Positions 34,553-43,977 of a stretch of 64,000 nucleotides of DNA are shown here, piece by piece. This DNA comes from Nocardioides cavernae. Lineage in GTDB: Bacteria; Actinomycetota; Actinomycetes; Propionibacteriales; Nocardioidaceae. The stretch lies in contig NZ_JAFBCA010000001.1 of the NCBI RefSeq assembly GCF_016907475.1, positions 4,092,001 through 4,156,000 on the forward strand, read 5' to 3'. The notes under the pieces are model-generated. The model was not told the origin of the DNA. It did not search any database and worked only from the letters and a program-made list of their open reading frames with translations. How positions within the stretch are numbered: position 1 is the first letter of the stretch; each line of letters opens with the position of its first letter. The position numbers and the translations under genes were made by a program.

Positions 34553-35596
34553 TCAGCGCGGGACGAGCGCCCAGAGGTCGAGGTCGAGCAGGACCCCGTC
34601 GGCGTACGTCCCGTCGTCGCCGCGCAGCGTCATCGACTCGTCCCGGCCCCGGGTGGCGACCAGACGCAGCCGCAGTGCCCCGACGCCGGGCGCGTCGAGG
34701 GTCACGGTGTCGAGCACCTCGGACCAGGCGTGGACGGTGTCGCCGGCGAACGCCGGCGCGACGTGGGCGCCGGCGTTGATCGCGGCGACGAGCTGGGCGT
34801 TGGCCAGGCCGTTGAAGGACAGTGCCCGCGCGAGCGAGATGACGTGGCCGCCGTAGACGAGCCGCCGGCCGTCGGGGCGCGCGTCGGTGTTGAAGTGCAC
34901 CTTGGCGGTGTTCTGCCACAGCCGGGTGGCCATCATGTGCTCGGCGTCGGTCAGCGTCACGCCGTCGACGTGGTCGATCCGCTCCCCCACCTCGTAGTCG
35001 CCGAGCCGGTGCGGCTCCCCGGCGGCCACGTCGTCGTACGACGAGAAGTCGAGGCCGGCGGGCACCACCAGGTCCTCGGGCGCGACGACGTCCGCGAGCG
35101 ACGGGACGACGGTCTCGGGGGCCGGCGAGTCCGCCGACCGCTTGTGCACCATCACCCAGCGGGCCCAGTCGATCGCGACCTCGCCTCGCTGGTTGGTGGC
35201 GGTCGACCGCACCCAGACCACCCCGGTGCGGCCGTTGGAGTTCTGCTTGAGGCCGATCACCTCCGAGCTGGTGCGGAGGGTGTCACCGGGCACGACCGGC
35301 ACGTGGAAGCGGCACTCCGCGTAGCCGAGGTTGGCCACGGCGTTGATCGAGACGTCGGGCACCGTCTTGCCGAAGGCGACGTGGAAGCCGATCAGCTCCT
35401 CGACCGGGTGGGCAGACAGCCCGACGGACGCCGCGAACTCCGCCGACGACGGGACCGCGAAGCGCGTCGGGTAGATCGCGCCGTAGAGCGCCCGGTCGCC
35501 CTCGGTGACCGTGCGTGGGGTGGCGTGCTCGATGACCTGCCCGACGGAGAAGTCCTCGAAGAAGTTGCCGGCGTTGGTCTTGGCCGCAGAACTCAT
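34553..35596 (-). CDS. MaoC-type dehydratase, mesaconyl-CoA hydratase-like
   Basis: A 347-residue double-hotdog MaoC hydratase. The N-terminus KTNAGNFFEDFSVGQVIEHA and ATPRTVTEGDRALYGAIYPTRF strongly recall mesaconyl-CoA (beta-methylmalyl-CoA) hydratase of the ethylmalonyl-CoA pathway. The second hotdog half carries HVDGVTLTDAEHMMATRLWQNTAKVHF. If correct it interconverts mesaconyl-CoA and methylmalyl-CoA during acetyl-CoA assimilation; no other enzyme of that pathway is adjacent. ATG at 35596 gives the family's N-terminus; ATG at 35605 is also in frame. Confidence 0.8.
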   Translation of the reverse strand: MSSAAKTNAGNFFEDFSVGQVIEHATPRTVTEGDRALYGAIYPTRFAVPSSAEFAASVGLSAHPVEELIGFHVAFGKTVPDVSINAVANLGYAECRFHVPVVPGDTLRTSSEVIGLKQNSNGRTGVVWVRSTATNQRGEVAIDWARWVMVHKRSADSPAPETVVPSLADVVAPEDLVVPAGLDFSSYDDVAAGEPHRLGDYEVGERIDHVDGVTLTDAEHMMATRLWQNTAKVHFNTDARPDGRRLVYGGHVISLARALSFNGLANAQLVAAINAGAHVAPAFAGDTVHAWSEVLDTVTLDAPGVGALRLRLVATRGRDESMTLRGDDGTYADGVLLDLDLWALVPR

Positions 35597-35708
35597 GTCG
35601 CACATCGTGCCGCAGGCGCCGGGCTCCCGGCGGAGCTGGGCGGGTGCGATGCGTCACGCAGGCACCATGAAGGGGTGGGCCCGGACGACCTGACCGGCGG
35701 CGAGGAGT

Positions 35709-36719
35709 CTAGGACTCCGACTGCTTGCTGAAGGCGGCGTCGAAGGACTGCGCCGGCGGCTCGAAGTCGAGCGCCCGCAGGCGCTCGAGAGCCTCGGGGG
35801 CTCCGCGCAGGCGGTCCATCCCGGCGTCCTCCCACTCGACCGAGATGGGGCCGTCGTAGCCGATCGCGGTGAGGGCGCGGAAGCAGTCCTCCCACGGGAT
35901 GTCGCCGTGGCCGGTGGACACGAAGGTCCAGCCGCGCCGCTGGTCGTCCCACGGCAGGTGCGAGGAGAGGATGCCGTTGCGGCCCCCACCCATCCGCATC
36001 CGGGTGTCCTTGCAGTCGACGTGGTAGATCCGGTCGGCGAAGTCGGAGATGAACGCGACCGGGTCGATGCCCTGCCACATCATGTGGCTGGGGTCCCAGT
36101 TGATGCCGAACGCCGGCCGGTTGTCGATCGCGTCGAGCGCGCGCCGGGTGGTCCAGTAGTCGTAGGCGATCTCCGAGGGGTGCACCTCGTGGGCGAAGCG
36201 CACGCCGCACTCGTCGAAGACGTCGAGGATCGGGTTCCACCGGTCGGCGAAGTCCTGGTAGCCGGCCTCGATCCGCTCCGCGGGCACAGGAGGGAACATC
36301 GCGACGTACTGCCAGATGGAGGACCCGGTGAAGCCGACGACGGTCTTCACGCCGAGCTTCTGCGCGAGCCGGGCGGTCAGCTTCATCTCCTCGGCGGCGC
36401 GCTGGCGCACACCCTCCGGGTCGCCGTCGCCCCACACGTGGTCGCGGACGATGGCCTGGTGCCGGAAGTCGATCGGGTCGTCGCAGATCGCCTGGCCGGT
36501 GAGGTGGTTGGAGATGGCGTGCAGCTGGAGGCCGTGCTTCTCCAGGATGCCGAGCCGCTCGGCGACGTAGTCGTCGTCGTCCCAGCGCCAGGCGTCGAGG
36601 TGCTCACCGGAGACGGCCACCTCGAGGCCGTCGTAGCCCCACTCGGCGGCGAGCCGGGCCACCTCCTCGAGCGGCAGGTCGACCCACTGGCCGGTGAAGA
36701 GGGTGAACGGGCGACCCAT
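35709..36719 (-). CDS. Sugar phosphate isomerase/epimerase (xylose isomerase-like TIM barrel)
   Basis: A 336-residue AP_endonuc_2-fold protein with conserved metal-site segments [31 protein letters not shown] and SVEWED. It is typical of enzymes acting on keto-inositols, 3-keto-sugars or allulose-type sugars. Its start codon shares one base with the upstream dehydrogenase stop (TGATG), so the two are translationally coupled and probably act in sequence. It is the last gene of the sugar operon. Exact substrate unknown. Confidence 0.88.
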   Translation of the reverse strand: MGRPFTLFTGQWVDLPLEEVARLAAEWGYDGLEVAVSGEHLDAWRWDDDDYVAERLGILEKHGLQLHAISNHLTGQAICDDPIDFRHQAIVRDHVWGDGDPEGVRQRAAEEMKLTARLAQKLGVKTVVGFTGSSIWQYVAMFPPVPAERIEAGYQDFADRWNPILDVFDECGVRFAHEVHPSEIAYDYWTTRRALDAIDNRPAFGINWDPSHMMWQGIDPVAFISDFADRIYHVDCKDTRMRMGGGRNGILSSHLPWDDQRRGWTFVSTGHGDIPWEDCFRALTAIGYDGPISVEWEDAGMDRLRGAPEALERLRALDFEPPAQSFDAAFSKQSES

Positions 36720-37876
36720 CAGAGACCCCCGTCGACCTCGACGCAGCTCCCACCGCGGGCGGAACTGGCCTCGATCGCGGCCAGGACGCGCTGGACGGCG
36801 ATCCCGTCCTCGAACGACGGCGTGGGCTCCCGGCCCGCGGCGAGCGCGGAGAGGAAGTCGGAGGCCTGGTTGGTGAAGGTGGCGTCCCAGCCGAGGACGT
36901 GCCCGGGCGGCCACCAGCCGTCGATGTAGGGGTCGTCCTGCTCGGTGACGAGCTCCCGGCTGAAGCTGTCGGCGCCGTCGAGGCAGACGTCGAGGTGGTT
37001 GAGCGACTCGAGGTCGAAACGCAGCGCGCCGTTGCTGCCGTAGACCTCGATGCCGAGGGCGTTCTTGCGGGCGGTCGCCATGCGGGTCACCTCGAGGCTG
37101 ACCACGGCACCGCCGTCGGTGCGCAGGGTGCCCCACGCGGCGTCGTCGACGGTGACCTCCTCGGTGCCGTCGGCACCGGTGCGCTCCGGGACGAAGGTGT
37201 GGGTGATCGCGTTGACCGCGGTCACCTCCTGGCCGAGCAGGAAGCGCACCTGGTCGACGGCGTGGGAGGCCAGGTCGCCCAGCGCGCCGGAGCCGGCGAG
37301 CTCGCGGCGCAGCCGCCAGGTCATCGGGGCGGCGTCGTCGGCGAGCCAGTCCTGCAGGTAGGAGACGCGCACCTGTCGCACGTCGCCGAGACGGCCCTCG
37401 GCGATGTGGCGCTGGGCCAGGGCGAGCGCCGGCACGCGCCGGTAGTTGAAGCCGACCATCGAGTGCACGCCGCGCTCGCGGGCGGCCTTCGCGGTCGCGA
37501 CCATCTTCTCCGCCTCGGCCATGGTGTTGGCCAGCGGCTTCTCGGCGATGACGTGCTTGCCCGCCTCGAGGGCGGCGATCGCCACCTCGGCGTGCAGGTG
37601 CCCGGGGACGCACACGTCGACGATGTCGATGTCGTCGCGCTCCAGGACCTCACGCCAGTCCGTGGCCGACTCGGCCCAGCCGTACTGCCCGGCCGCGGCC
37701 GCCACGGCGTCCGCGTCACGACCGACCAGCACCTGCTGGCGTACACCGGGAGCGCCGGGGCGCAGGGCCGCGACGTTGCGCCACGCGTGGGAGTGCGCCT
37801 TGCCCATGAAGGCGTATCCGATGACGGCGACTCCCGGGGACCCGGCGGCGCCCGATGCGCTGGGTGTGCTGGTCAC
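36719..37876 (-). CDS. Gfo/Idh/MocA-family sugar dehydrogenase
   Basis: A 385-residue NAD(P)-dependent dehydrogenase. The Rossmann start is [20 protein letters not shown], the cofactor and catalytic motif is EKPLANT (the family EKP motif) and the C-terminal GFO_IDH_MocA domain contains [19 protein letters not shown] with the conserved Asp/His pair. GTG at 37876 has AGGAG about 6 nt upstream; the open frame further upstream lacks support. It would oxidise a sugar or inositol C-OH to a keto form, which the flanking isomerases would then process. Confidence 0.9.
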   Translation of the reverse strand: MTSTPSASGAAGSPGVAVIGYAFMGKAHSHAWRNVAALRPGAPGVRQQVLVGRDADAVAAAAGQYGWAESATDWREVLERDDIDIVDVCVPGHLHAEVAIAALEAGKHVIAEKPLANTMAEAEKMVATAKAARERGVHSMVGFNYRRVPALALAQRHIAEGRLGDVRQVRVSYLQDWLADDAAPMTWRLRRELAGSGALGDLASHAVDQVRFLLGQEVTAVNAITHTFVPERTGADGTEEVTVDDAAWGTLRTDGGAVVSLEVTRMATARKNALGIEVYGSNGALRFDLESLNHLDVCLDGADSFSRELVTEQDDPYIDGWWPPGHVLGWDATFTNQASDFLSALAAGREPTPSFEDGIAVQRVLAAIEASSARGGSCVEVDGGL

Positions 37877-37907
37877 GTGCTTCTCCTGACTTGCGGGGGA
37901 CGGTCGC

Positions 37908-38750
37908 TCAGGCGAGGGACCGGAGGAAGGACAAGCCGTCTCGGGCGAGCTCGTCCTGGGTGGGTGCCAGCGGACGCCAGATGGAGGCAGCCGTGGCGAT
38001 GGAGGCGTTGTCGGCGGTGAAGCTCTCGATGACGAGGGGGCCGTCGTAGCCGACGTCGTCGAGCGCGGACACCAAGGCCTTCCAGTCTGTCTGGTCGCCG
38101 CCGGGCGCGCCACGGTCGCTGCCGCAGACCTGGACGTGCGCCAGGTGCTGACCGGCGGCTCGGATCGCGTCCGCGCTGGACCGCTCCTCGATGTTGAGGT
38201 GGTAGCTGTCCAGGGCCAGGCCGAGTCCCTCGCCGAGCAGCGGCTCGAGCGCGGTCAGGGCCTGGTCGACGGTGTTGACCAGGGAGGTCTCGTAGCGGTT
38301 GAGCGGCTCGATCCCGAGCCGGACGCCCTGCGCGACTGCGTGGTCGACCACAGGGGCGAGGTGCGTGCGGAGGACGTCGTACGCCGCCTGCCGCTGGTCG
38401 GCGTCCATCCGCCAGACACGGCCGGTCGAGGCGTAGAACGGGCCGCACACCGACCGCGCGCCGATGCCGGCGGCGAAGTCGATGCAGGCGCGGAGGTAGT
38501 CCTGGGTGTCGGCGACGCACGACGCGTCGACGAGGTCGCGTCCCGGAGCCATCGCTCCCACGACGCACGGCGTCAGGCCGGTCTCGGCGAGCACGTCGGA
38601 CACGACGGGGACGGTGAGGTCGCCGGCGTTCTCCAGCGGGAGCTCGACGGCGTCGAAGCCCATGCCGGCGATCCGTCGCAGCAGGTCGGGCGCGCCCGCG
38701 TCGGTGAGCGGCGAGGTCCAGACCCACGTGTTGACGCCGATCTCTCGCAT
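37908..38750 (-). CDS. Sugar phosphate isomerase/epimerase (D-tagatose 3-epimerase-like)
   Basis: A 280-residue TIM-barrel epimerase starting MREIGVNTWVWTSPLTDAG. Metal ligands are expected in IEPLNRYETS (Glu), ALDSYHLNIEE (Asp and His), HVQVCGSDRGAPG (His) and VIESF (Glu), the pattern of D-tagatose/D-allulose 3-epimerases. It belongs to the sugar operon, 31 nt upstream of the dehydrogenase and 139 nt downstream of the binding-protein gene, with a strong hairpin in that gap. Confidence 0.88.
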   Translation of the reverse strand: MREIGVNTWVWTSPLTDAGAPDLLRRIAGMGFDAVELPLENAGDLTVPVVSDVLAETGLTPCVVGAMAPGRDLVDASCVADTQDYLRACIDFAAGIGARSVCGPFYASTGRVWRMDADQRQAAYDVLRTHLAPVVDHAVAQGVRLGIEPLNRYETSLVNTVDQALTALEPLLGEGLGLALDSYHLNIEERSSADAIRAAGQHLAHVQVCGSDRGAPGGDQTDWKALVSALDDVGYDGPLVIESFTADNASIATAASIWRPLAPTQDELARDGLSFLRSLA

Positions 38751-38816
38751 GGGGCGGTCCTTCCTGGGGCGGTGTGTGTGCGTGGGGTGCGTGCTGGGGG
38801 TGGTGCGGGGACAGGT

Positions 38817-38849
38817 GTCGGTGGGCCGGGGCGAGCCCGGCCCACCGAC
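38817..38849 (-). terminator. 14-bp hairpin after the sugar-binding protein gene
   Basis: GTCGGTGGGCCGGG and CCCGGCCCACCGAC form a perfect 14-bp stem with a 5-nt loop in the 139-nt gap between the binding-protein stop (38890) and the epimerase start (38750). In binding-protein operons, such a hairpin often protects the upstream mRNA and lowers downstream expression, giving excess binding protein. Partial termination is inferred. Confidence 0.75.
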
Positions 38850-38889
38850 GGGTGGATCAGATCACGACGAGATCCGGTTCAGGGCCGGA

Positions 38890-40140
38890 TCAGGGGATCT
38901 GGCGGTCCTGCCAGACCTCGGGGTAACCGACGAGGTCCTCGCCACCGAACTTGGCGTAGTGGCCGTCGGGCATGCCGTCGTTGGCCTCGAGGTAGTCGGC
39001 GCGCTCGTCCTCGGTGATCGGGGTCTGCGGGAGCACCCACTCCTTCGGGACCTCCTCGCCAGCGAAGATCTTCTCGAGCGCGAGGAGCGGGGTGCGCCAC
39101 TGGAAGTTGGAGTAGACGGGCGCCAGGCCGGTCAGCCCGGTGTCCTCCCACTTGCGCAGGAAGCTCATCTCGTCCTCACCGGTCATGACCGGGTAGTCGG
39201 CACCGAAGTCCTCGAAGGACTCGATGGCGGCGACGGCGCCGTCACCAGCGTCCATCCAGATGCCCTGGACGTCGCCCTTGCCGAGCTCGTCCGTGATGAT
39301 CTTCTTGATCTCGGTCGGGTCGGCACCGGTGAAGTAGTCGACCGCCTCGATCCCGTTCTCCTCGAAGAGCTTCTCGGCAGCCGCCCAGCGCTGCTCGAGC
39401 ACGTCGACGCCGGGCAGGATGCGCAGCGCGACGACCTTGTCGCCCTCCTCGAGGTTGTCGATGAGGAACTCGGCGGTGTCGATGCCCCACGCGAAGCCAC
39501 CGATCGGGTGGATGAAGCTGGTGGCGCAGTCGGTCTGCACGCCGCGGTCGAACACCACGACGGGCTTGCCGGTCTCGCACGCACGCTCGACCGCGTCGGT
39601 CATGGCCGCGGTGGAGTTGGGCGAGATGATGAAGGCGTCGCAGTCGCCCTCGGAGATGAAGTAGTCGATGTCGGCGATCTGGGTGTTGTCGTCGTCACCG
39701 GCGTCGCGGGTCTCCATCTCGGAGATGACACCCTTGTCCTGCAGGTCCTTGAGCTGCTGGTTCATGGTGATCCAGCCGGTCTGGCGCCACGGGTTGGAGA
39801 TCGAGGCGTTGGCGAAGCACGCCTTCTGGGCACCGTTGGCCTTGAAGTCGGCCGTGTCGGTCATCTCGCCGTCGATGTACTGCAGGTACGGCGTCTCGGG
39901 GTCTCCCTCGAAGGTCGCCGACCGCTGCTCGTACTGCTCGTCGTAGACGGCCTGGTCGAACCATTCCTGCTCCCCTTCGGGGCTCTCCTCCGAGGCCTCC
40001 GGGGACTCGGACGTCTCCGAGCTCTCGTCGGTGCCCGACGTGGAGTCCGTCGGGTCCTCGGTGCTGCACGAGGTGGCGAACACCCCGAGCAGCAGGGCCG
40101 AGGCCACTGCCATCGGCGCGCGGTGGATCTTGTGGCGCAT
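38890..40140 (-). CDS. Sugar ABC transporter substrate-binding lipoprotein
   Basis: A 416-residue periplasmic-type binding protein of the ribose/xylose class (type I fold). The signal ends in the lipobox VFATSC, so it is anchored by an N-acyl-diglyceride Cys at about residue 25, followed by a Ser/Glu/Asp/Thr-rich linker to about 58. Sugar-binding segments include PVVVFDRGV, the Asn/Asp-containing DYFTGADPTE and IWMDAGDGA. Its start shares one base with the permease stop. It captures an unknown sugar or polyol outside the cell for the importer. Confidence 0.92.
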   Translation of the reverse strand: MRHKIHRAPMAVASALLLGVFATSCSTEDPTDSTSGTDESSETSESPEASEESPEGEQEWFDQAVYDEQYEQRSATFEGDPETPYLQYIDGEMTDTADFKANGAQKACFANASISNPWRQTGWITMNQQLKDLQDKGVISEMETRDAGDDDNTQIADIDYFISEGDCDAFIISPNSTAAMTDAVERACETGKPVVVFDRGVQTDCATSFIHPIGGFAWGIDTAEFLIDNLEEGDKVVALRILPGVDVLEQRWAAAEKLFEENGIEAVDYFTGADPTEIKKIITDELGKGDVQGIWMDAGDGAVAAIESFEDFGADYPVMTGEDEMSFLRKWEDTGLTGLAPVYSNFQWRTPLLALEKIFAGEEVPKEWVLPQTPITEDERADYLEANDGMPDGHYAKFGGEDLVGYPEVWQDRQIP

Positions 40141-41246
40141 CAGTTTTCTCCTGTTTCAGTGCCCGGGCGGGCAGTGGTGGGTGATGGTGCAGGTGCAGCT
40201 GACCGAGAGGGGGGACGACGACCCAGGGACCACGCCCGCGCCGAGGCGGCGACGGCGAGGATGATGATCACGCCCTGGACCGAGTTCCTCCAGGTGGACT
40301 CGACCTCCTGGAAGTTGAGGAACGAGAAGAGCAGCTCCAGCGCGAAGGCGCCGGCGGCGGCCGAGAGCACCCAGCCGCGTCCGCCGCCCAGCACGACGCC
40401 GCCGAGGACCACGGCCGTGATGGCCTGGAACTCGTAGCCGGCGCCGACCGAGGGGTGCACTCCTGCGTAGCCGACGAGGAGGATGCCGGCGATGGTGGCC
40501 GAGAGCGAGGACAGGATGAACGCCCGGGTCTTGACCCACCAGACCTTCGCGCCGGCGAGGCCGGCGGCGTCCGGGTTGTCACCGGTCGCGATCAGCGTGC
40601 GGCCGAACGGCGAGCGCATCAGCCAGACGCTGCCGACGGTGACGACGACGAGGATGATGACCGAGTAGGGCAGCACGTCGAGGACGGGCACGTCCTGGAC
40701 GCCGCCGCGCCCGATCTCGCGGAACGTGTCGACCGGGTTGCCGGTCGCCGCGCCGCCGGTCAGGTACTTCACCAGGCCGCCGAGGGCGAGCATGGTGCCG
40801 AGCGTGACGATGAAGCTCGGCACTCGCAGGATCGTGGTGCCGAGCCCGTTGACCACGCCGACGAGCACACCGATGACCAGCATCAGCGCGATGGCCGGGA
40901 GCACGCGTCCCTCGTCGTCACCGATGTAGTTGCCGGCGATCACGACCTGGGTCGCGATGACGGCGCCCATCGAGAGGTCGAACTCGCCGGAGACGATGAC
41001 GTAGTACTGGCCCATCGCCGCGATCGCGATCGGCGCGGTGCGGCCGATGAAGCGAATCAGCTGCGGCGGCTCGCCGAAGGAGGGGTTGACCCAGACGACG
41101 GCGATGAAGAGCACCGCAAGCAGGATGAAGACCGCTCCACCCGGGGTCAGCGCGCCGCGGACGAGCCGCTGCAGGACCGAGCCCTCGGTGAGCGGGAGCG
41201 TACGGCCGGCCGCGGAGGCCTCGGGGCTGGAGGTCGCGGTGCTCAT
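40140..41246 (-). CDS. Sugar ABC transporter permease (RbsC-like)
   Basis: A 368-residue membrane permease with about 8-10 helices and the RbsC-type features GEFDLSMGAVIATQVVI, PSFIVTLGTMLALGG and the EAA-like cytoplasmic loop FGRTLIATGDNPDAAGLAG. It ends in an Arg/Pro/Ser-rich tail. It overlaps the second permease gene by 4 nt. With its sister permease it forms a heterodimeric channel. Confidence 0.93.
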   Translation of the reverse strand: MSTATSSPEASAAGRTLPLTEGSVLQRLVRGALTPGGAVFILLAVLFIAVVWVNPSFGEPPQLIRFIGRTAPIAIAAMGQYYVIVSGEFDLSMGAVIATQVVIAGNYIGDDEGRVLPAIALMLVIGVLVGVVNGLGTTILRVPSFIVTLGTMLALGGLVKYLTGGAATGNPVDTFREIGRGGVQDVPVLDVLPYSVIILVVVTVGSVWLMRSPFGRTLIATGDNPDAAGLAGAKVWWVKTRAFILSSLSATIAGILLVGYAGVHPSVGAGYEFQAITAVVLGGVVLGGGRGWVLSAAAGAFALELLFSFLNFQEVESTWRNSVQGVIIILAVAASARAWSLGRRPPSRSAAPAPSPTTARPGTETGEN

Positions 41247-42373
41247 GCGGTCTCCTCCTTCGTGTTCGAGCCGGGGGTGGGCAGCGAGGGCCTGTTGCCC
41301 GCGAAGCGGGGCGGACGGCGTACGACGCTGCGGCGGGCGTAGACGGCGACGGCGAGCACGATGACGAGGCCGCGGACGAAGTCCTTGAGGAACGGGTTGA
41401 CCTGCATGACGCCCATGACGTTGTCGATGACCGCGAAGATCGCGACGCCGCCGATCGTGCCGACCACGCTTCCCTTGCCGCCGGCCAGCAGGGTGCCGCC
41501 GAGGACGACCGCTGCGATCGACAACAGGTCGTAGCGTCCCTGCGAGCCGATGGTCGGCAGGCCGACACCCGTGCGGGAGAGCAGCAGCAGCCCGGCGATG
41601 CCGGCGAGCACCGAGCACAGGACGTGCGCGGCGATGACCGGGACGGACGTGCGGACGCCCGACATGCGGGCCACGTCGCGGTTGCCGCCGATGGCGTAGA
41701 TGTGGTGGCCGAGCCGTGTGTAGCGCAGCATCAGCGTGACCAGCAGCGCCGCCACGAGCAGGAGGATGAAGGCGGTCGGGATCACCGCGGCGATGCCGCT
41801 GCGCCCGAACAGCTCCAGTGCCGGCGACGCGTCGCCGTGGCTGCCCTGGTAGTTGGTGGCGAGGTAGCCGCTGACGATCAGGCCCACGCCGAGGCTGGCG
41901 ATGAATCCGTGCACGTCGAACACGCTGACGAGCACGCCCATCGACAGCCCGACGATCGCGCACAGGATCAACGTGTTGAACACCGCGGCGTACAGGTTGG
42001 AGTCGAGGCCCTTCATGCCGCCGGCCGCGATCACCGTCGCGAGGCTCACCACGTAGGGAACCGAGAGGTCCAGGCTGCCGACGAGGATGACGAGGGTCTG
42101 GCCGATCGAGATCAGACCGAGCACGCTCATCGCGGTGAGGACGGCCCAGATGTTGCCCTGGCTGAAGAAGTTGCGGCCCTCGGCGGCGGTGAGCACGGCC
42201 GAGACCACGACCACGCCGACCAGCACGAGGTAGATCAGTGCGGTCGAGTCGAGCTGCTTGGCCCCGCGCGGTCGCGCGGCGCGCCGACGGCGTACGGACT
42301 CGCGGCTCTCCACGTTGGCGGCCGGGTCGGGGGTGTTCGCCGGATCCGGCGTCCTGTCTGTGGTGGCGCTCAT
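41243..42373 (-). CDS. Sugar ABC transporter permease (RbsC-like)
   Basis: A 376-residue permease with an Arg-rich N-terminal cytoplasmic extension (about 1-43) and about 9 helices. RbsC hallmarks are GSLDLSVPYVVSLATVIAAGG and LGHHIYAIGGNRDVARMSGV as the cytoplasmic coupling loop. It overlaps the ATPase gene by 4 nt and the sister permease by 4 nt. The two permeases differ clearly, so they are paired subunits, not a recent duplication. Confidence 0.93.
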   Translation of the reverse strand: MSATTDRTPDPANTPDPAANVESRESVRRRRAARPRGAKQLDSTALIYLVLVGVVVVSAVLTAAEGRNFFSQGNIWAVLTAMSVLGLISIGQTLVILVGSLDLSVPYVVSLATVIAAGGMKGLDSNLYAAVFNTLILCAIVGLSMGVLVSVFDVHGFIASLGVGLIVSGYLATNYQGSHGDASPALELFGRSGIAAVIPTAFILLLVAALLVTLMLRYTRLGHHIYAIGGNRDVARMSGVRTSVPVIAAHVLCSVLAGIAGLLLLSRTGVGLPTIGSQGRYDLLSIAAVVLGGTLLAGGKGSVVGTIGGVAIFAVIDNVMGVMQVNPFLKDFVRGLVIVLAVAVYARRSVVRRPPRFAGNRPSLPTPGSNTKEETA

Positions 42374-43923
42374 GCTGCTTCCTCGCTCGCTGCACCGGTG
42401 GCCATCGCCAGCACGGCTTCCTCGCTCGCACCCGCCGGGAGCTCACCGGCGAGGGTCCCGTCGCGCATCACGAGGATCCGGTCGGACATGCCGATCACCT
42501 CGGGGAGCTCGCTGGAGACCATCAGCACGGCGACGCCCTTGCGGGTCAGCTCGCGCATCAGCTCGTAGACGCGGTGCTTGGCACCGACGTCGATGCCGCG
42601 GGTGGGCTCGTCCATGAGCACCACCAGCGGGTCGATGCTCAGCCAGCGGGCGAGCACCACCTTCTGCTGGTTGCCGCCGGACAGGAACTGGACCTCCTGG
42701 GCCAGGCTGTGGGCCGCGACGTCGAGGTTGGACAGCACCCCCGGCATCTCGCGCCGGGCGGCAGCGGTGCGTCGCGGGAAGACCGAGCGCACCACCCCGA
42801 GCGCGTTGTCGAGGATCGACTGGTTGAGGGCGAGGCCCTTGGCCTTGCGGTCCTCGGTGATGAAGGCGAGGCGGGCGCGCACGCCCTGGCGGGGGCTGCT
42901 GACCTTGAGCGGCGAACCGTCGAGGGTGATCGAGCCGCGCGACACGGGGTGGACGCCGAAGACGGTCTCGAGGAGCTCGGTGCGTCCCGAGCCCTGCAGC
43001 CCGGCGATGCCGACGATCTCGCCGGCCCTGACCTCGAGGGTCACGCCGTCGACGTAGCCGTTGCCGACACCGGCGAGCGCCAGCCGCACGTCACCGACGG
43101 TGACGTCGACGGGCTTGTCCGGGAAGTACGTCGTCAGGGGTCGGCCGACCATCAGGCGCACGAGCTCGCCCTCGGACAGCTCGGTGGCCGGCCGGGTGGC
43201 CACGTGCTGGCCGTCCTTGAGGATGGTGATCGTCGAGCAGAGCTCGAAGATCTCCTTCAGCCGGTGCGAGACGTAGACGATCGCCACGCCGCGGTCGGTG
43301 AGGCGGCGGATGATGGAGTAGAGGAGCTCGACCTCGTGGTCGGCGAGCGCGGCCGTCGGCTCGTCCATCTGGATCACCTTGGCGTCGAAGCTGACGGCCT
43401 TGGCGATCTCGACGATCTGCTGCTCGGCGACCGAGAGGCTGCGGACGAGGGTCCCGGCCTTCAGGCCGGAGACACCCAGGCCGGTGAGCAGCTCCTCGGT
43501 GTCGCGGCGCATGCGGCCGGTGTCGACCGGGCCGAAGCGGCCGAAGCGCCGTGGCTCGCGACCGAGCCAGATGTTCTCGGCGATCGTCCGCTCGAGGAGC
43601 AGGTTGAACTCCTGGAACACGGTGGACACGCCGGCGCGCTGCGCCTGGACCGGGTGGCTGAACGACACCTCGTCGCCGCCGACGACGATCGTGCCGCTGT
43701 CGGGGGTGTAGACGCCGGCGAGCATCTTCATGAGCGTCGACTTGCCGGCGCCGTTCTCGCCGACGAGGCCGTGGACCTCACCGGCACGCAGGGTCAGGTC
43801 TAGACCGTCCAGCACGGTGTTGCCGAAGAAGCTCTTCGTCATCCCGGTCGCGACGAGGGCGTTCTCGACGGGGTTGTTCTCGGGTGTGATCGGGGGCACG
43901 GGCGACACTGTGGCACGCGTCAC
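42370..43923 (-). CDS. Sugar ABC transporter ATP-binding protein (RbsA/MglA-like, two NBDs)
   Basis: A 517-residue protein with two tandem nucleotide-binding domains. The first has Walker A GENGAGKST, signature LSVAEQQ and Walker B VIQMDEPTAAL; the second has the degenerate Walker A GLQGSGRTEL, typical of this family, signature LSGGNQQK and VLMDEPTRGID. It energises import of a monosaccharide or polyol. The start is not certain: GTG at 43923 is used; TTG at 43947 and GTG at 43908 are alternatives and none has a clear ribosome-binding site. It heads the operon, divergent from the ROK regulator. Confidence 0.92.
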   Translation of the reverse strand: MTRATVSPVPPITPENNPVENALVATGMTKSFFGNTVLDGLDLTLRAGEVHGLVGENGAGKSTLMKMLAGVYTPDSGTIVVGGDEVSFSHPVQAQRAGVSTVFQEFNLLLERTIAENIWLGREPRRFGRFGPVDTGRMRRDTEELLTGLGVSGLKAGTLVRSLSVAEQQIVEIAKAVSFDAKVIQMDEPTAALADHEVELLYSIIRRLTDRGVAIVYVSHRLKEIFELCSTITILKDGQHVATRPATELSEGELVRLMVGRPLTTYFPDKPVDVTVGDVRLALAGVGNGYVDGVTLEVRAGEIVGIAGLQGSGRTELLETVFGVHPVSRGSITLDGSPLKVSSPRQGVRARLAFITEDRKAKGLALNQSILDNALGVVRSVFPRRTAAARREMPGVLSNLDVAAHSLAQEVQFLSGGNQQKVVLARWLSIDPLVVLMDEPTRGIDVGAKHRVYELMRELTRKGVAVLMVSSELPEVIGMSDRILVMRDGTLAGELPAGASEEAVLAMATGAASEEAA

Positions 43924-43977
43924 GGGCTTCTGTCGAGTACCTGTCAAAAGTGTTACCTCTAGCGTGCAAAGTCATGC

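Noticed and set aside
43924..43947. TTG start at 43947 for the sugar ATPase.
   Set aside because: It has only a weak ribosome-binding site and gives a non-conserved extension; GTG at 43923 preferred, though not certain.
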